DNA from: Streptomyces sp. WAC05374
GTDB lineage: Bacteria > Actinomycetota > Actinomycetes > Streptomycetales > Streptomycetaceae
Direction of reading: 5' to 3'
NCBI RefSeq assembly: GCF_004353505.1
Contig: NZ_SMNQ01000014.1
Coordinates: 62,001 to 126,000, forward strand
Length of the DNA: 64,000 bases
Below are positions 17,855 through 25,206 of the stretch, piece by piece. How positions within the stretch are numbered: the first letter of the stretch is position 1; every line of letters begins with the position of its first letter. The notes under the pieces are model-generated. The model saw nothing but the letters and a program-made list of their open reading frames with translations, searched no databases and was not told where the DNA came from. A program made the position numbers and the translations under genes.

Positions 17855-18638
17855 TCAGTTCTTCACCTCGTACACGATCTCGTCCTCGCCGGTGATATCC
17901 GCCCTGGACCTTGTAGCGGAGCTCCTTCCGCTGGTCCTCAAGGGCGACTTTTCCGTTCTTCGGCTTGTTCCACTTGGTCATCCCGATGGGCGGCCTGCCC
18001 ACCGTCAGCTCCTGCACGACCTTCACGGCAGGGCCTTGTTCTTGGCCACCTCGTAGGTCGTGCCGATGGCGGTCAGCGGGACGTAGGCCGCCCGGACCTC
18101 CGCCTTGATGGTCGCGCCATCGTCGACTGACTCCATTGGGCTGGCCTGCAACGCCACGCGCCCTTCTCCTTGCTCACGTTCGTCAGGAGCGGCCACTTCG
18201 CCCCTACGTTCTCGATGTCGCCGAGCTCTTTGTCAGGGTCATCCGCTTCCACCAGCAGGAGGGTGGCGGTCTCGACATCGGATTCGGCATCGACGCGTAC
18301 GGAGATCCTCTCGCCGGGCCGAGCTGCGTCATCTGGCGCGCGCGACCGTTGCTGAGCCCGTCGGTCGCTGGGGCGACATTGGGGGGCGCGGCGCGTCCGT
18401 CCTTGCCGTCCTTTCCAGCCGGCCCCGTCAGGCCGCGGGGACCGGGAAGTCCCCGTGGACCCGGCGGTCCTTGGGGCCCGGCTTGCCAGCTCGGGTCTGC
18501 AAGTCTGCGATCTGCTGTTTGCTGAGCGACGATCGCCGCAGTCTGGCCGGCGAACAGGGCAGCAGCCAAGGTGACGCTTCCGATTACGCGCCGTCGTCGT
18601 GGCTTGCTCGGCGCCGGTTCCTGCACCTCGGTGGCCAT
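17855..18638 (-). pseudogene. Frameshifted membrane-anchored collagen-like protein gene
   Basis: From ATG 18638 the frame reads MATEVQEPAPSKPRRRRVIG, a membrane segment (SVTLAAALFAGQTAAIVAQQ), then ten Gly-X-Y triplets (GPQGPPGPRGLPGPRGLTGP and AGKDGKDGRA). A C-terminal domain follows but is split. A missing base near 18310 shifts to GERISVRVDAESDVETATLL. A second change near 18150 shifts to VALQASPMESVDDGATIKAE. A third near 18025 leads to AVKVVQELTVGRPPIGMTKW, and a fourth near 17895 to ADITGEDEIVYEVKN, ending at TGA 17855-17857. The domain order is otherwise complete. Either the gene has decayed recently or the assembly has indels here. Confidence 0.8.
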
Positions 18639-19028
18639 GGTCCCCCGCGGGCCGTGTGTGACGTGGAGTCCAAGGCGACCTGCTCCAGGACGGGAGCCGA
18701 ACGGTGGCTCCCCGTGGGGACCATGAGGGAGCCACCCGCCACAGCATCAGGCGGACGTCGACGAACGGTGCACACCCTGCTGCCAAGGGCGGAGGACCGC
18801 GCGAAGGGCGGGTTCCTGAGCGTCTTCTTAGCGTCGCCTTAAGCGGAGCATAAGGATCCTCATCCACCGCTCCCAGCAGCGGATTTCGGCGTTCCGAGGG
18901 GCTAGCTTGCTGATCACCGGGGCTGGTCCGGACCGTCGGTGCCGAAGCCGGGGGGCTGCGCCGCCCGTTCGGAGCCCGGCCCCGTAACCCCCCACATCTG
19001 TTCGTCCCCGTCGAAGGAGAACGCCACC
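18639..19028. other. 390-nt intergenic region upstream of the AA10 gene
   Basis: It contains no gene I can support. It holds a DasR-like palindrome (18922-18937) and an A/T-richer stretch near 18835-18860 (TTAGCGTCGCCTTAAGCGG) that could belong to the promoter of the gene at 19029. Confidence 0.6.
18922..18937. promoter_or_regulatory. Putative DasR-responsive element (dre)
   Basis: GCTGGTCCGGACCGTC contains the 10-bp palindrome GGTCCGGACC and matches 9 of 12 core bases of the dre consensus TGGTCTAGACCA. It sits ~92 nt upstream of the AA10 start. DasR represses chitin/GlcNAc genes in Streptomyces, which fits an LPMO gene. The central CG instead of TA weakens the match. Confidence 0.5.
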
Positions 19029-20057
19029 ATGACTTCACGCCGCCGCACGGCCGCCGCCGCCGTCGCCCTGGGCGTCGGGCCGCTCGCGCTCGCCGGACTG
19101 GCCGCGTCGCCGGCCGTGGCGCACGGCACGATGACCGATCCGGTCAGCCGGGTGTCCGCCTGTTACGCCGAGGGGCCGGAGAGCCCGGACTCGGCGGCCT
19201 GCAAGGCGGCGGTCGCGGCGAGCGGGACGCAGGCGTTCTACGACTGGAACGAGGTCAACATCGCCAACGCGGCCGGCAACCACAAGCGGCTGATACCGGA
19301 CGGCAAGCTGTGCAGCGCCAACCGTGACAAGTACAAGGGGCTCGACCTGCCCCGCGCCGACTGGCCGTCGTCGAAGCTGGCCGCCGGGAAGCACACCTTC
19401 CAGTACAAGGCGACCGCCCCGCACAAGGGCTCCTTCGAGCTGTACATCACCAAGGACGGTTACGACCCGTCCAAGCCGCTGAAGTGGTCGGACCTGGAGG
19501 CGAAGCCGTTCGCCAAGGTCACCAACCCCCGCCTGGAGAACGGCGCGTACGTCTTCGACGGCACCGTCCCCGCGAAGTCCGGCCGCCACCTGATCTACTC
19601 GGTCTGGCAGCGTTCCGACTCGCCCGAGGCGTTCTACACCTGCTCCGACGTGGTGTTCGGCGGCAAGGAGGCCGCCCCCGCCCCGACCGCGTCGGCGCCC
19701 TCCGACCAGCAGATCGAGGCCGGCCAGGACAAGTCGACGGTCGACCACGGCGGGCACGGCGGCGACGACCACGGCGCCGGCCACGGCGCGAACGGCAACG
19801 GCGACCAGGGCGCCGGCCAGGGCGGCGAGCAGTCGGCCCGGCCGTCCGCGCCCGCGAGCCCGGCGGCCGCCGAGGCCAACACGCTCCAGGCCAACGGCGC
19901 CGGCACCCCGTCGCCCGTCACCGCGGCGAGCGGCGAGAACCTCGCGGAGACCGGCGGCAGCGGCACCACCCCGTACCTGGCGGGCGGCGGCGCGGCCGTG
20001 CTGGCCGTCGGCGCGGCGGCGCTGTTCGCCGCCTCGCGCCGCAGGGCCACGCGGTAA
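19029..20057 (+). CDS. AA10 lytic polysaccharide mono-oxygenase with LAETG sortase anchor
   Basis: 342 residues. ATG at 19029 follows GAAGGAGA at 8 nt. The signal peptide ends at ...SPAVA|HGTMTD, so mature His1 forms the copper histidine brace of AA10 enzymes; a second His is in KHTFQYKATAPHKGSFELY. The core runs to ~residue 220 (FYTCSDVVFG). Then comes a His/Gly-rich linker (DHGGHGGDDHGAGHGA) and a C-terminal LAETG, membrane helix and RRRATR tail. That is the class E sortase signal of Streptomyces. It should oxidatively cleave chitin or cellulose while covalently attached to the cell wall. A perfect terminator follows. Confidence 0.93.
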   Translation: MTSRRRTAAAAVALGVGPLALAGLAASPAVAHGTMTDPVSRVSACYAEGPESPDSAACKAAVAASGTQAFYDWNEVNIANAAGNHKRLIPDGKLCSANRDKYKGLDLPRADWPSSKLAAGKHTFQYKATAPHKGSFELYITKDGYDPSKPLKWSDLEAKPFAKVTNPRLENGAYVFDGTVPAKSGRHLIYSVWQRSDSPEAFYTCSDVVFGGKEAAPAPTASAPSDQQIEAGQDKSTVDHGGHGGDDHGAGHGANGNGDQGAGQGGEQSARPSAPASPAAAEANTLQANGAGTPSPVTAASGENLAETGGSGTTPYLAGGGAAVLAVGAAALFAASRRRATR

Positions 20058-20070
20058 CGGACGGGACGAG

Positions 20071-20103
20071 GCCGGGGCCCGCCCGCACAGGGCGGGCCCC
20101 GGC
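20071..20103. terminator. Strong hairpin terminator after the AA10 gene
   Basis: A perfect 14-bp stem GCCGGGGCCCGCCC / GGGCGGGCCCCGGC with a 5-nt loop, 14 nt after the AA10 stop. It lies between convergent genes and can act in both directions. There is no U-tract, as is usual in Streptomyces. Confidence 0.85.
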
Positions 20104-20107
20104 TCCG

Positions 20108-21157
20108 TCATGCCCAGAACGGCATGATCCGTTCGTGGATCAGCCGCAACTGGGTGTCCACGTCCGCGACCCCGTCCAGGTCCCGGCCGGTGAAGGCGCG
20201 CACCAGGCCGCGGTCGGTGATCGGGCAGATGATGTGGTTGACCCCGCTCGGTTCGATCTCCCGGCGGATCTTGTCCAGGCACTCCTCCGGTGTGCCCGAC
20301 ACCGACAGCCTGTCGGCGACCTCCGGGGAGGTCAGCTCGATGCCCCGTGCGAGGTCACCCGCGCCGATCGCGTCGATCACCGGCTTCAGCTCCGCCGGAT
20401 CGACGCCGTTGCGGCGCAGTTGCTCCTCCGGCATCGAGGAGGCGTAGATGCCGACCATCGACCGGGCGGCCTCCTTGGCCTTGGCCGAGTCCGGCCCGGT
20501 CGCGAAGACCACCCACGCCCCGATGTCCAGCGACCGCCAGTCCTTGCCGGCCCGCTCGGCGCCGGCGCGGATGTGGCTGACGGCGTAGTCGTACGCCTCG
20601 CGCGTGTAGCTGAGCGCGTGGTGGCAGCCGTCGGACAACTCGCCCGCCGCCTCGAAGGACTTGGGCCCCCGCATCGCGCCCAGCTTGACCGGCAGGTGCT
20701 CCTGCACCGGGCGGGCGAAGGTGAACAGCCCGTCGTAGCGGAAGAACTCGCCGTCGTACGTGAGGGTGCCCTCGTCCAGCAGGGTGCGCACCACGTGCAG
20801 CGCCTCCTTGGTGCGGGACAGCGGGCGCTGTCGGGCCCAGTCGATGCCGTACTGGGCGAGGAGGCCGAAGTTCCCGCTGGACAGCACGCCCTCGGCGCGG
20901 CCGCCGGACAGTTCGTCGAGGGTGGCGAGCGCCTGGGCGATCAGGGTGGGTTCGCGCAGGACGACGGAGGAGAGGCTGGGGCCGAAGCGGATGCGGCTGG
21001 TCTGGCCGGCCGCCGCTGCGAAGAGCAGCCACATGTCCTTGTGCCAGGTCTCGTCTGCGGCGTAACAGGCGTGGAAGCCGAGTTCGTCGGCGAGCCTGAT
21101 GGAGGCCAGGGACTCGGTGAGCGGGTGGTCGGGGAGTAAGACGTGGCTGAACTTCAC
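20108..21157 (-). CDS. LLM-class flavin-dependent oxidoreductase (F420/FMN luciferase-like)
   Basis: 349 residues, starting at GTG 21157 behind AAGGGTGACCC. It shows the luciferase-like barrel pattern: ADELGFHACYAADETWHKDM, RIRFGPSLSSVVLREPTLIA, then ELSGGRAEGVLSSG and the C-terminal SGTPEECLDKIRREIEPSGV. These enzymes use FMNH2 or F420H2 to oxidise or reduce small molecules. In actinobacteria of this length F420 dependence is common but not provable here. The lipase gene lies 10 nt upstream of it (stop 21168), so it is probably transcribed from the lipase promoter. Confidence 0.9.
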   Translation of the reverse strand: MKFSHVLLPDHPLTESLASIRLADELGFHACYAADETWHKDMWLLFAAAAGQTSRIRFGPSLSSVVLREPTLIAQALATLDELSGGRAEGVLSSGNFGLLAQYGIDWARQRPLSRTKEALHVVRTLLDEGTLTYDGEFFRYDGLFTFARPVQEHLPVKLGAMRGPKSFEAAGELSDGCHHALSYTREAYDYAVSHIRAGAERAGKDWRSLDIGAWVVFATGPDSAKAKEAARSMVGIYASSMPEEQLRRNGVDPAELKPVIDAIGAGDLARGIELTSPEVADRLSVSGTPEECLDKIRREIEPSGVNHIICPITDRGLVRAFTGRDLDGVADVDTQLRLIHERIMPFWA

Positions 21158-21167
21158 GGGTCACCCT

Positions 21168-22031
21168 TCAGTTGACGACCGACGCGCACGTGGTGGGCGT
21201 CGCGTGCGCCGGATCGAGCGCGTTCACGACCTCGTGGTACGCGATCCGGTCGAACAGCCCTATCGCCACGTGCTCGGAGAAGTCCAGGGGGCACAGGTCC
21301 TGGAGGAGCACGTTCCGGACGTTCGGTCCGTCGAGGAACTGTGAGCGGTACGGGGTGACGACCTCGTCGTACTTGGTGGCGATGACGGTGTAGCGGACGC
21401 CGGGCACGGTGTCGCCGCCCTCGTTGAGCTTGGTGAGGAACGGGGAGCCGGCCACCTGGTCGGCGAGGCCCGGGGTCTTGGCGTCCAGCAGGTCGGCCGC
21501 GCCGGGGAAGTACGGCAGCAGCTTGGTGAGCCCGAGGAGCGTGGTGCCGTGGTTGTCGGGCGCGAGACCGATGAGCGCGTTCACCTTGTCGGCGCCGCCG
21601 AGGAACTTGAGGTAGTGGCGGGGCATCATGCCGCCCTGCGAGTGGCCGACGAGGTCGGCCTCGGCCGCGCCGGTGGCGGCGAGGACCCTGTCGACGTACG
21701 CGTCGAGCTGCTCGGCGGACTTCTCGATGGGGCCGAGGCCGTGGAAGAAGGGCACGCCGGGCAGTTGGCCGTAGTCCAGCGAGAAGACGCAGTAGCCGCG
21801 CTTGACCAGGTAGGGGGCGAGGGCGAGCCAGTTGTCGACGGAGTTGCCGAAGGTGCCGTGGACGAGGACGACCGGGCGGGGATGGGCTGCGGAGGGCTTG
21901 CAGGTGTAGTCGTTCCAGCCGCTGCTGGGGCCCGAGGCCTGGGCGGCGGAGGCGGGGGCGAGGGTGGCCGCGACGGCCAGCAGCAGGACGGCACAGGCTC
22001 TGAGGGCACGTCGTATACGGGAGGGCAGCAT
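21168..22031 (-). CDS. Secreted triacylglycerol lipase / alpha-beta hydrolase
   Basis: 287 residues with a signal peptide (RACAVLLLAVAATLAPASAA, cleavage ~AQA). The oxyanion-side motif is VVLVHGTFGN. The nucleophile elbow is LVGHSQGGMM with Ser131. The catalytic His is probably in CPLDFSEHVAIGLFDR. This matches the Streptomyces/Propionibacterium LipA-like secreted lipases (EstB/PGAP1-like fold), which hydrolyse triglycerides or esters outside the cell. ATG at 22031 follows AAGGAGA. Four Cys in the mature chain may pair. Confidence 0.92.
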   Translation of the reverse strand: MLPSRIRRALRACAVLLLAVAATLAPASAAQASGPSSGWNDYTCKPSAAHPRPVVLVHGTFGNSVDNWLALAPYLVKRGYCVFSLDYGQLPGVPFFHGLGPIEKSAEQLDAYVDRVLAATGAAEADLVGHSQGGMMPRHYLKFLGGADKVNALIGLAPDNHGTTLLGLTKLLPYFPGAADLLDAKTPGLADQVAGSPFLTKLNEGGDTVPGVRYTVIATKYDEVVTPYRSQFLDGPNVRNVLLQDLCPLDFSEHVAIGLFDRIAYHEVVNALDPAHATPTTCASVVN

Positions 22032-22184
22032 CGAGTGGTCTCCTTGCGGCTCAAGGAATGGGGCGGGGGCGGTACGCCTTCGTGGCCCGGACCACTGGGG
22101 GCACGGCCGGGTATGCCGTGCTCATGCCAAGCTACGCACGGGTAGCGGCGACTGGGAAGTTACGCGTCGGTAAAACCTGACGTC

Positions 22185-23456
22185 CTACCACCTCACCGGC
22201 AGCCGCAGCGGGAAGCGCCGGATCGTCGCGGTGTCCCACCGCACCTTCCGCGCGGGCACCGCGAGGCGCAGCCCGGGGAAGCGCGCCAGCAGGGTGCCGA
22301 CGGCCACCCGCAGCTCCGCCAGCGCCAGCGGCGCGGCGACACAGTGGTGCCCGCCCCAGCCGAACGTCATGTGGGGGTGGACGGGCCGGTCCGGGTCGAG
22401 CACATGCGGGTCCCGGAACACCTCGGGGTCGCGGTTGGCCGCCAGGTACGAGACGTGGACGAAGTCCCCCGCCGGGATGACCACGCCCTCCACCTCCACG
22501 TCCTCCAGCGCGATCCGCGGGATGCCGACGCCCTTGCGGAACGGGATGTGGCGCAGCAGCTCGTCCAGCACGCCCGGCAGCCGCTCGGGACGGCGCACCA
22601 GCTCGTCCCACTGGCCGGGGCGGGTGAGCAGGGTGTAGGCGATGTTGCTGATCTGGCAGGTGGCCGTGTCGTTGCCGCTCAGGATGAGCGTCACCGCGAG
22701 CACCGCCAACTCCTGGTCGTCCAGCGGCCGCTCGGCGTCGTCCGCGCCGGTGGCGGCCATGGCGCTGATCAGGTCCTCCCCCGGCGCGCGCCGCCGCCGC
22801 GCGACCAGGGCGGCGAAGTAGTCGCGCAGGTACCGCTTGGCGTCCGCCGCCGCCCGCCGCGCGCCGGGCGCGGTGGCCAGCAGGTCGTGCGTACGGCGCA
22901 GCAGGACGGGCCGGTCGGCGGGGGGCACGTCCAGCAGTTCGCAGATGGTGTGGTGCGGCAACCGGGTCGACAGGTGCTCGGCCAGGTCGGCGGGCGGGCC
23001 GTGCTCGGCCATGCCGTCCAGGAGGCGGCCGGCGACCCGCTCGATGGCGGGGGTCATGCGCTCCACGCGCCGCTTGGTGAACGCCCGGGCGGCCGCCCGG
23101 CGCAGGCGGCCGCTGTGGGGCGGGTCCAGCACGTTGACCGATTCCGGGGAGACGATGGGTTCCGGGGTCAGGCGTGGATAGTCCCGGCCCACGATGGCCG
23201 CGCGGCTGAACCTCGGGTCGGTGGTCACCCGCCGTACGCCCGCGAAGCTGGTGACCAGCCACGCCTCGGCGTCGCCGTAGGGCAGGCGGACGCGGGTCAC
23301 CGGGCCCCGGGCCATGAGGTCCGCGAGCAGGGGGTCGAAGTCCAGCCCCTCGCTGAAGTCGAAGGGGCAGGAGACCGCGTCCGGCCATGTGGGCGTTTGT
23401 TGGCCGTCCCGCGACGCGGCCGTTCGATTCATGGGCATGTTCCGCATATGCCGCAT
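22185..23456 (-). CDS. Cytochrome P450
   Basis: 423 residues if the first of four clustered in-frame ATGs (23456, 23447, 23438, 23432) is used; none has a strong ribosome site. Helix I shows LSGNDTATCQ (the acid-alcohol pair DT). ExxR is in ELLRHIPF. The haem-binding loop is FGWGGHHCVAAPLALAEL; Cys is present, but the usual Gly two residues later is Ala. Prokaryotic class I P450s of this size hydroxylate secondary-metabolite scaffolds with a separate ferredoxin. None is adjacent. It is divergent, by 63 nt, from an FAD mono-oxygenase gene, which suggests a shared promoter region and joint tailoring of a small molecule. Confidence 0.93.
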   Translation of the reverse strand: MRHMRNMPMNRTAASRDGQQTPTWPDAVSCPFDFSEGLDFDPLLADLMARGPVTRVRLPYGDAEAWLVTSFAGVRRVTTDPRFSRAAIVGRDYPRLTPEPIVSPESVNVLDPPHSGRLRRAAARAFTKRRVERMTPAIERVAGRLLDGMAEHGPPADLAEHLSTRLPHHTICELLDVPPADRPVLLRRTHDLLATAPGARRAAADAKRYLRDYFAALVARRRRAPGEDLISAMAATGADDAERPLDDQELAVLAVTLILSGNDTATCQISNIAYTLLTRPGQWDELVRRPERLPGVLDELLRHIPFRKGVGIPRIALEDVEVEGVVIPAGDFVHVSYLAANRDPEVFRDPHVLDPDRPVHPHMTFGWGGHHCVAAPLALAELRVAVGTLLARFPGLRLAVPARKVRWDTATIRRFPLRLPVRW

Positions 23457-23519
23457 CTTGCGGCAGGTGGCCGTTGCCTGCACTCCAGAGCCGTGACCGA
23501 CGGCAGAAAGCGGTGAGAG

Positions 23520-25049
23520 ATGCCCGCCGACCCCCAGCGAACCGCCCCGCACGCAGGAACACCGGTGCACGGCGCCGTGGACGTCCTGGTCGTCGGCGCG
23601 GGCCCGACCGGCCTCGCCCTCGCCTGCGACCTGGCCCGCCGTGGCGTCCGTACCCATGTCGTCGAGGCGGGCGAGCGGCTCTTCGGCGGCTCGCGCGGCA
23701 AGAGCCTCCAGCCCCGCACCCAGGAGGCGCTCGACGACCTCGGCGTCATGGCGGAGCTCAGGGCGGCCGGCGGCCCGTTCCCGCCCATGCAGACCTGGCG
23801 GCAGGGCCGGCGGGACGGCACCTGGCGGCTGCTCGAACAGGACCCCGAGGCGCCGGCGTCACGCTACCCGGAGCCATGGCTGGTCCCCCAGTGGCGTACG
23901 CAGGAGATCCTCCGCGACCGGCTGCTGGCCCTGGGCGGGACCCTGGAGTGCGGGACCCGGCTGACGACCCTGCACCAGACGGGCCGGCACGTGCTGGCCG
24001 AGCTGACGGACGCCGGCGGTGGCCGCCGGACGCTGACCGTGCCGTACCTGGTGGGCTGCGACGGCGGGCACAGCACCGTGCGCGAGACGCTGGGCATCGC
24101 GATGAAGGGCGAGGAGGGCGACCTGCACCCGGCCGTGGTGGCGGACGTACGCGTCCGGGACCTGGACCGCGACCACTGGCACATCTGGCTGGACGACCCG
24201 GACCGCCGGGGCGTGGGCAGCCTGCTGCTGTGCCCGCTGCCGGGCACCGACGCGTTCCAGCTCAACGCCCGCGCCGACGACGAGGGGCGCGACCTCACCC
24301 CGGACGCGGTGCGGCGGCTGATCGCCACCCGCACCCACGTACCCGCCGACGCGGTCACCGAGGTGCTGTGGCACTCGTACTACCAGCCGCGCACGGCGCT
24401 GGCCGAGCGGTTCCGCGACGGGCGGGTCTTCCTCGCCGGTGACTCCGCCCACGCCCACCCGCCGGGCGGCGGACAGGGCCTGAACATCAGCGTCCAGGAC
24501 GCCTACAACCTGGGCTGGAAGCTGGGCCAGGTGGTGCGCCACCACGCCCCGGAGGCCCTGCTCGACAGCTACGAGGCCGAGCGCCGGCCCGCCGCCGCCC
24601 ACGTGCTGGAACTCAGCTCCCGGCTCTACCGGACGGGCCGCAGCCCGGAGGGCGGCAGCGAGAAGGCCCGCCACCGCGGCCGGCTCACCCACCTGCTCTC
24701 GGTCCACTACCGCGAGAGCGCCCTGAGCACCGAGACCCGGGAGCGGCTGTCCGACACGGCCGTCCAGGCCGGTGACCGCGCGCCCGACCTGCCGTGCGTC
24801 ACGGAGGACGGCTCCTCCCGGCCGCTCCACGAGCTGCTGCGGGGCCCGCACTTCACGCTCCTGGCGGTGGACCGCACACCGCCCCGGGTGCCGTCGGACG
24901 TCGTCACGCACCGGGTGACCGGCGGCGCTGCGGCCGAGCGGCTCGGCGCGGGCCTGTTCCTCATCCGCCCGGACGGCCACCTCGGCCTGGCGACCGATGA
25001 CCCTGCGCACCTGAACCGCTACCTGACGAAGGTGGGACTCGCGGACTAG
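23520..25049 (+). CDS. FAD-dependent aromatic mono-oxygenase (PheA/TfdB-type)
   Basis: 509 residues. The FAD-binding fingerprint is VLVVGAGPTGLALACDLARR at ~residue 22. The DG motif is VGCDGGHSTVRETLGI. The ribityl-phosphate motif is GRVFLAGDSAHAHPPGGGQG. The C-terminal thioredoxin-like domain is short (DRAPDLPCVTEDGSSRPLHE). This is the architecture of phenol- and polyketide-hydroxylating flavoproteins such as RdmE/PgaE, which hydroxylate aromatic substrates with NAD(P)H and O2. The divergent P450 points to a two-oxygenase pair without a polyketide synthase in the window. Confidence 0.93.
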   Translation: MPADPQRTAPHAGTPVHGAVDVLVVGAGPTGLALACDLARRGVRTHVVEAGERLFGGSRGKSLQPRTQEALDDLGVMAELRAAGGPFPPMQTWRQGRRDGTWRLLEQDPEAPASRYPEPWLVPQWRTQEILRDRLLALGGTLECGTRLTTLHQTGRHVLAELTDAGGGRRTLTVPYLVGCDGGHSTVRETLGIAMKGEEGDLHPAVVADVRVRDLDRDHWHIWLDDPDRRGVGSLLLCPLPGTDAFQLNARADDEGRDLTPDAVRRLIATRTHVPADAVTEVLWHSYYQPRTALAERFRDGRVFLAGDSAHAHPPGGGQGLNISVQDAYNLGWKLGQVVRHHAPEALLDSYEAERRPAAAHVLELSSRLYRTGRSPEGGSEKARHRGRLTHLLSVHYRESALSTETRERLSDTAVQAGDRAPDLPCVTEDGSSRPLHELLRGPHFTLLAVDRTPPRVPSDVVTHRVTGGAAAERLGAGLFLIRPDGHLGLATDDPAHLNRYLTKVGLAD

Positions 25050-25157
25050 CGGGCCCCGGCCGCCCCAGCGGCCCCGGCACCACGGGGCGGATGGGCAGCT
25101 CCCGAGCGGGCCGACGCGGCTTGCCGACCCGGTCCCGGCCGAACCGATCAACGGCGT

Positions 25158-25190
25158 GGTGCCCGCGGCCGGGTCACGGCCGCGGGCACC
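25158..25190. terminator. Hairpin terminator between convergent genes
   Basis: A perfect 14-bp stem GGTGCCCGCGGCCG / CGGCCGCGGGCACC with a 5-nt loop, between the mono-oxygenase stop (25049) and the stop of the FG-GAP protein (25207). It can terminate both transcripts. Confidence 0.85.
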
Positions 25191-25206
25191 GGACCCCGTA
25201 CTGGTG

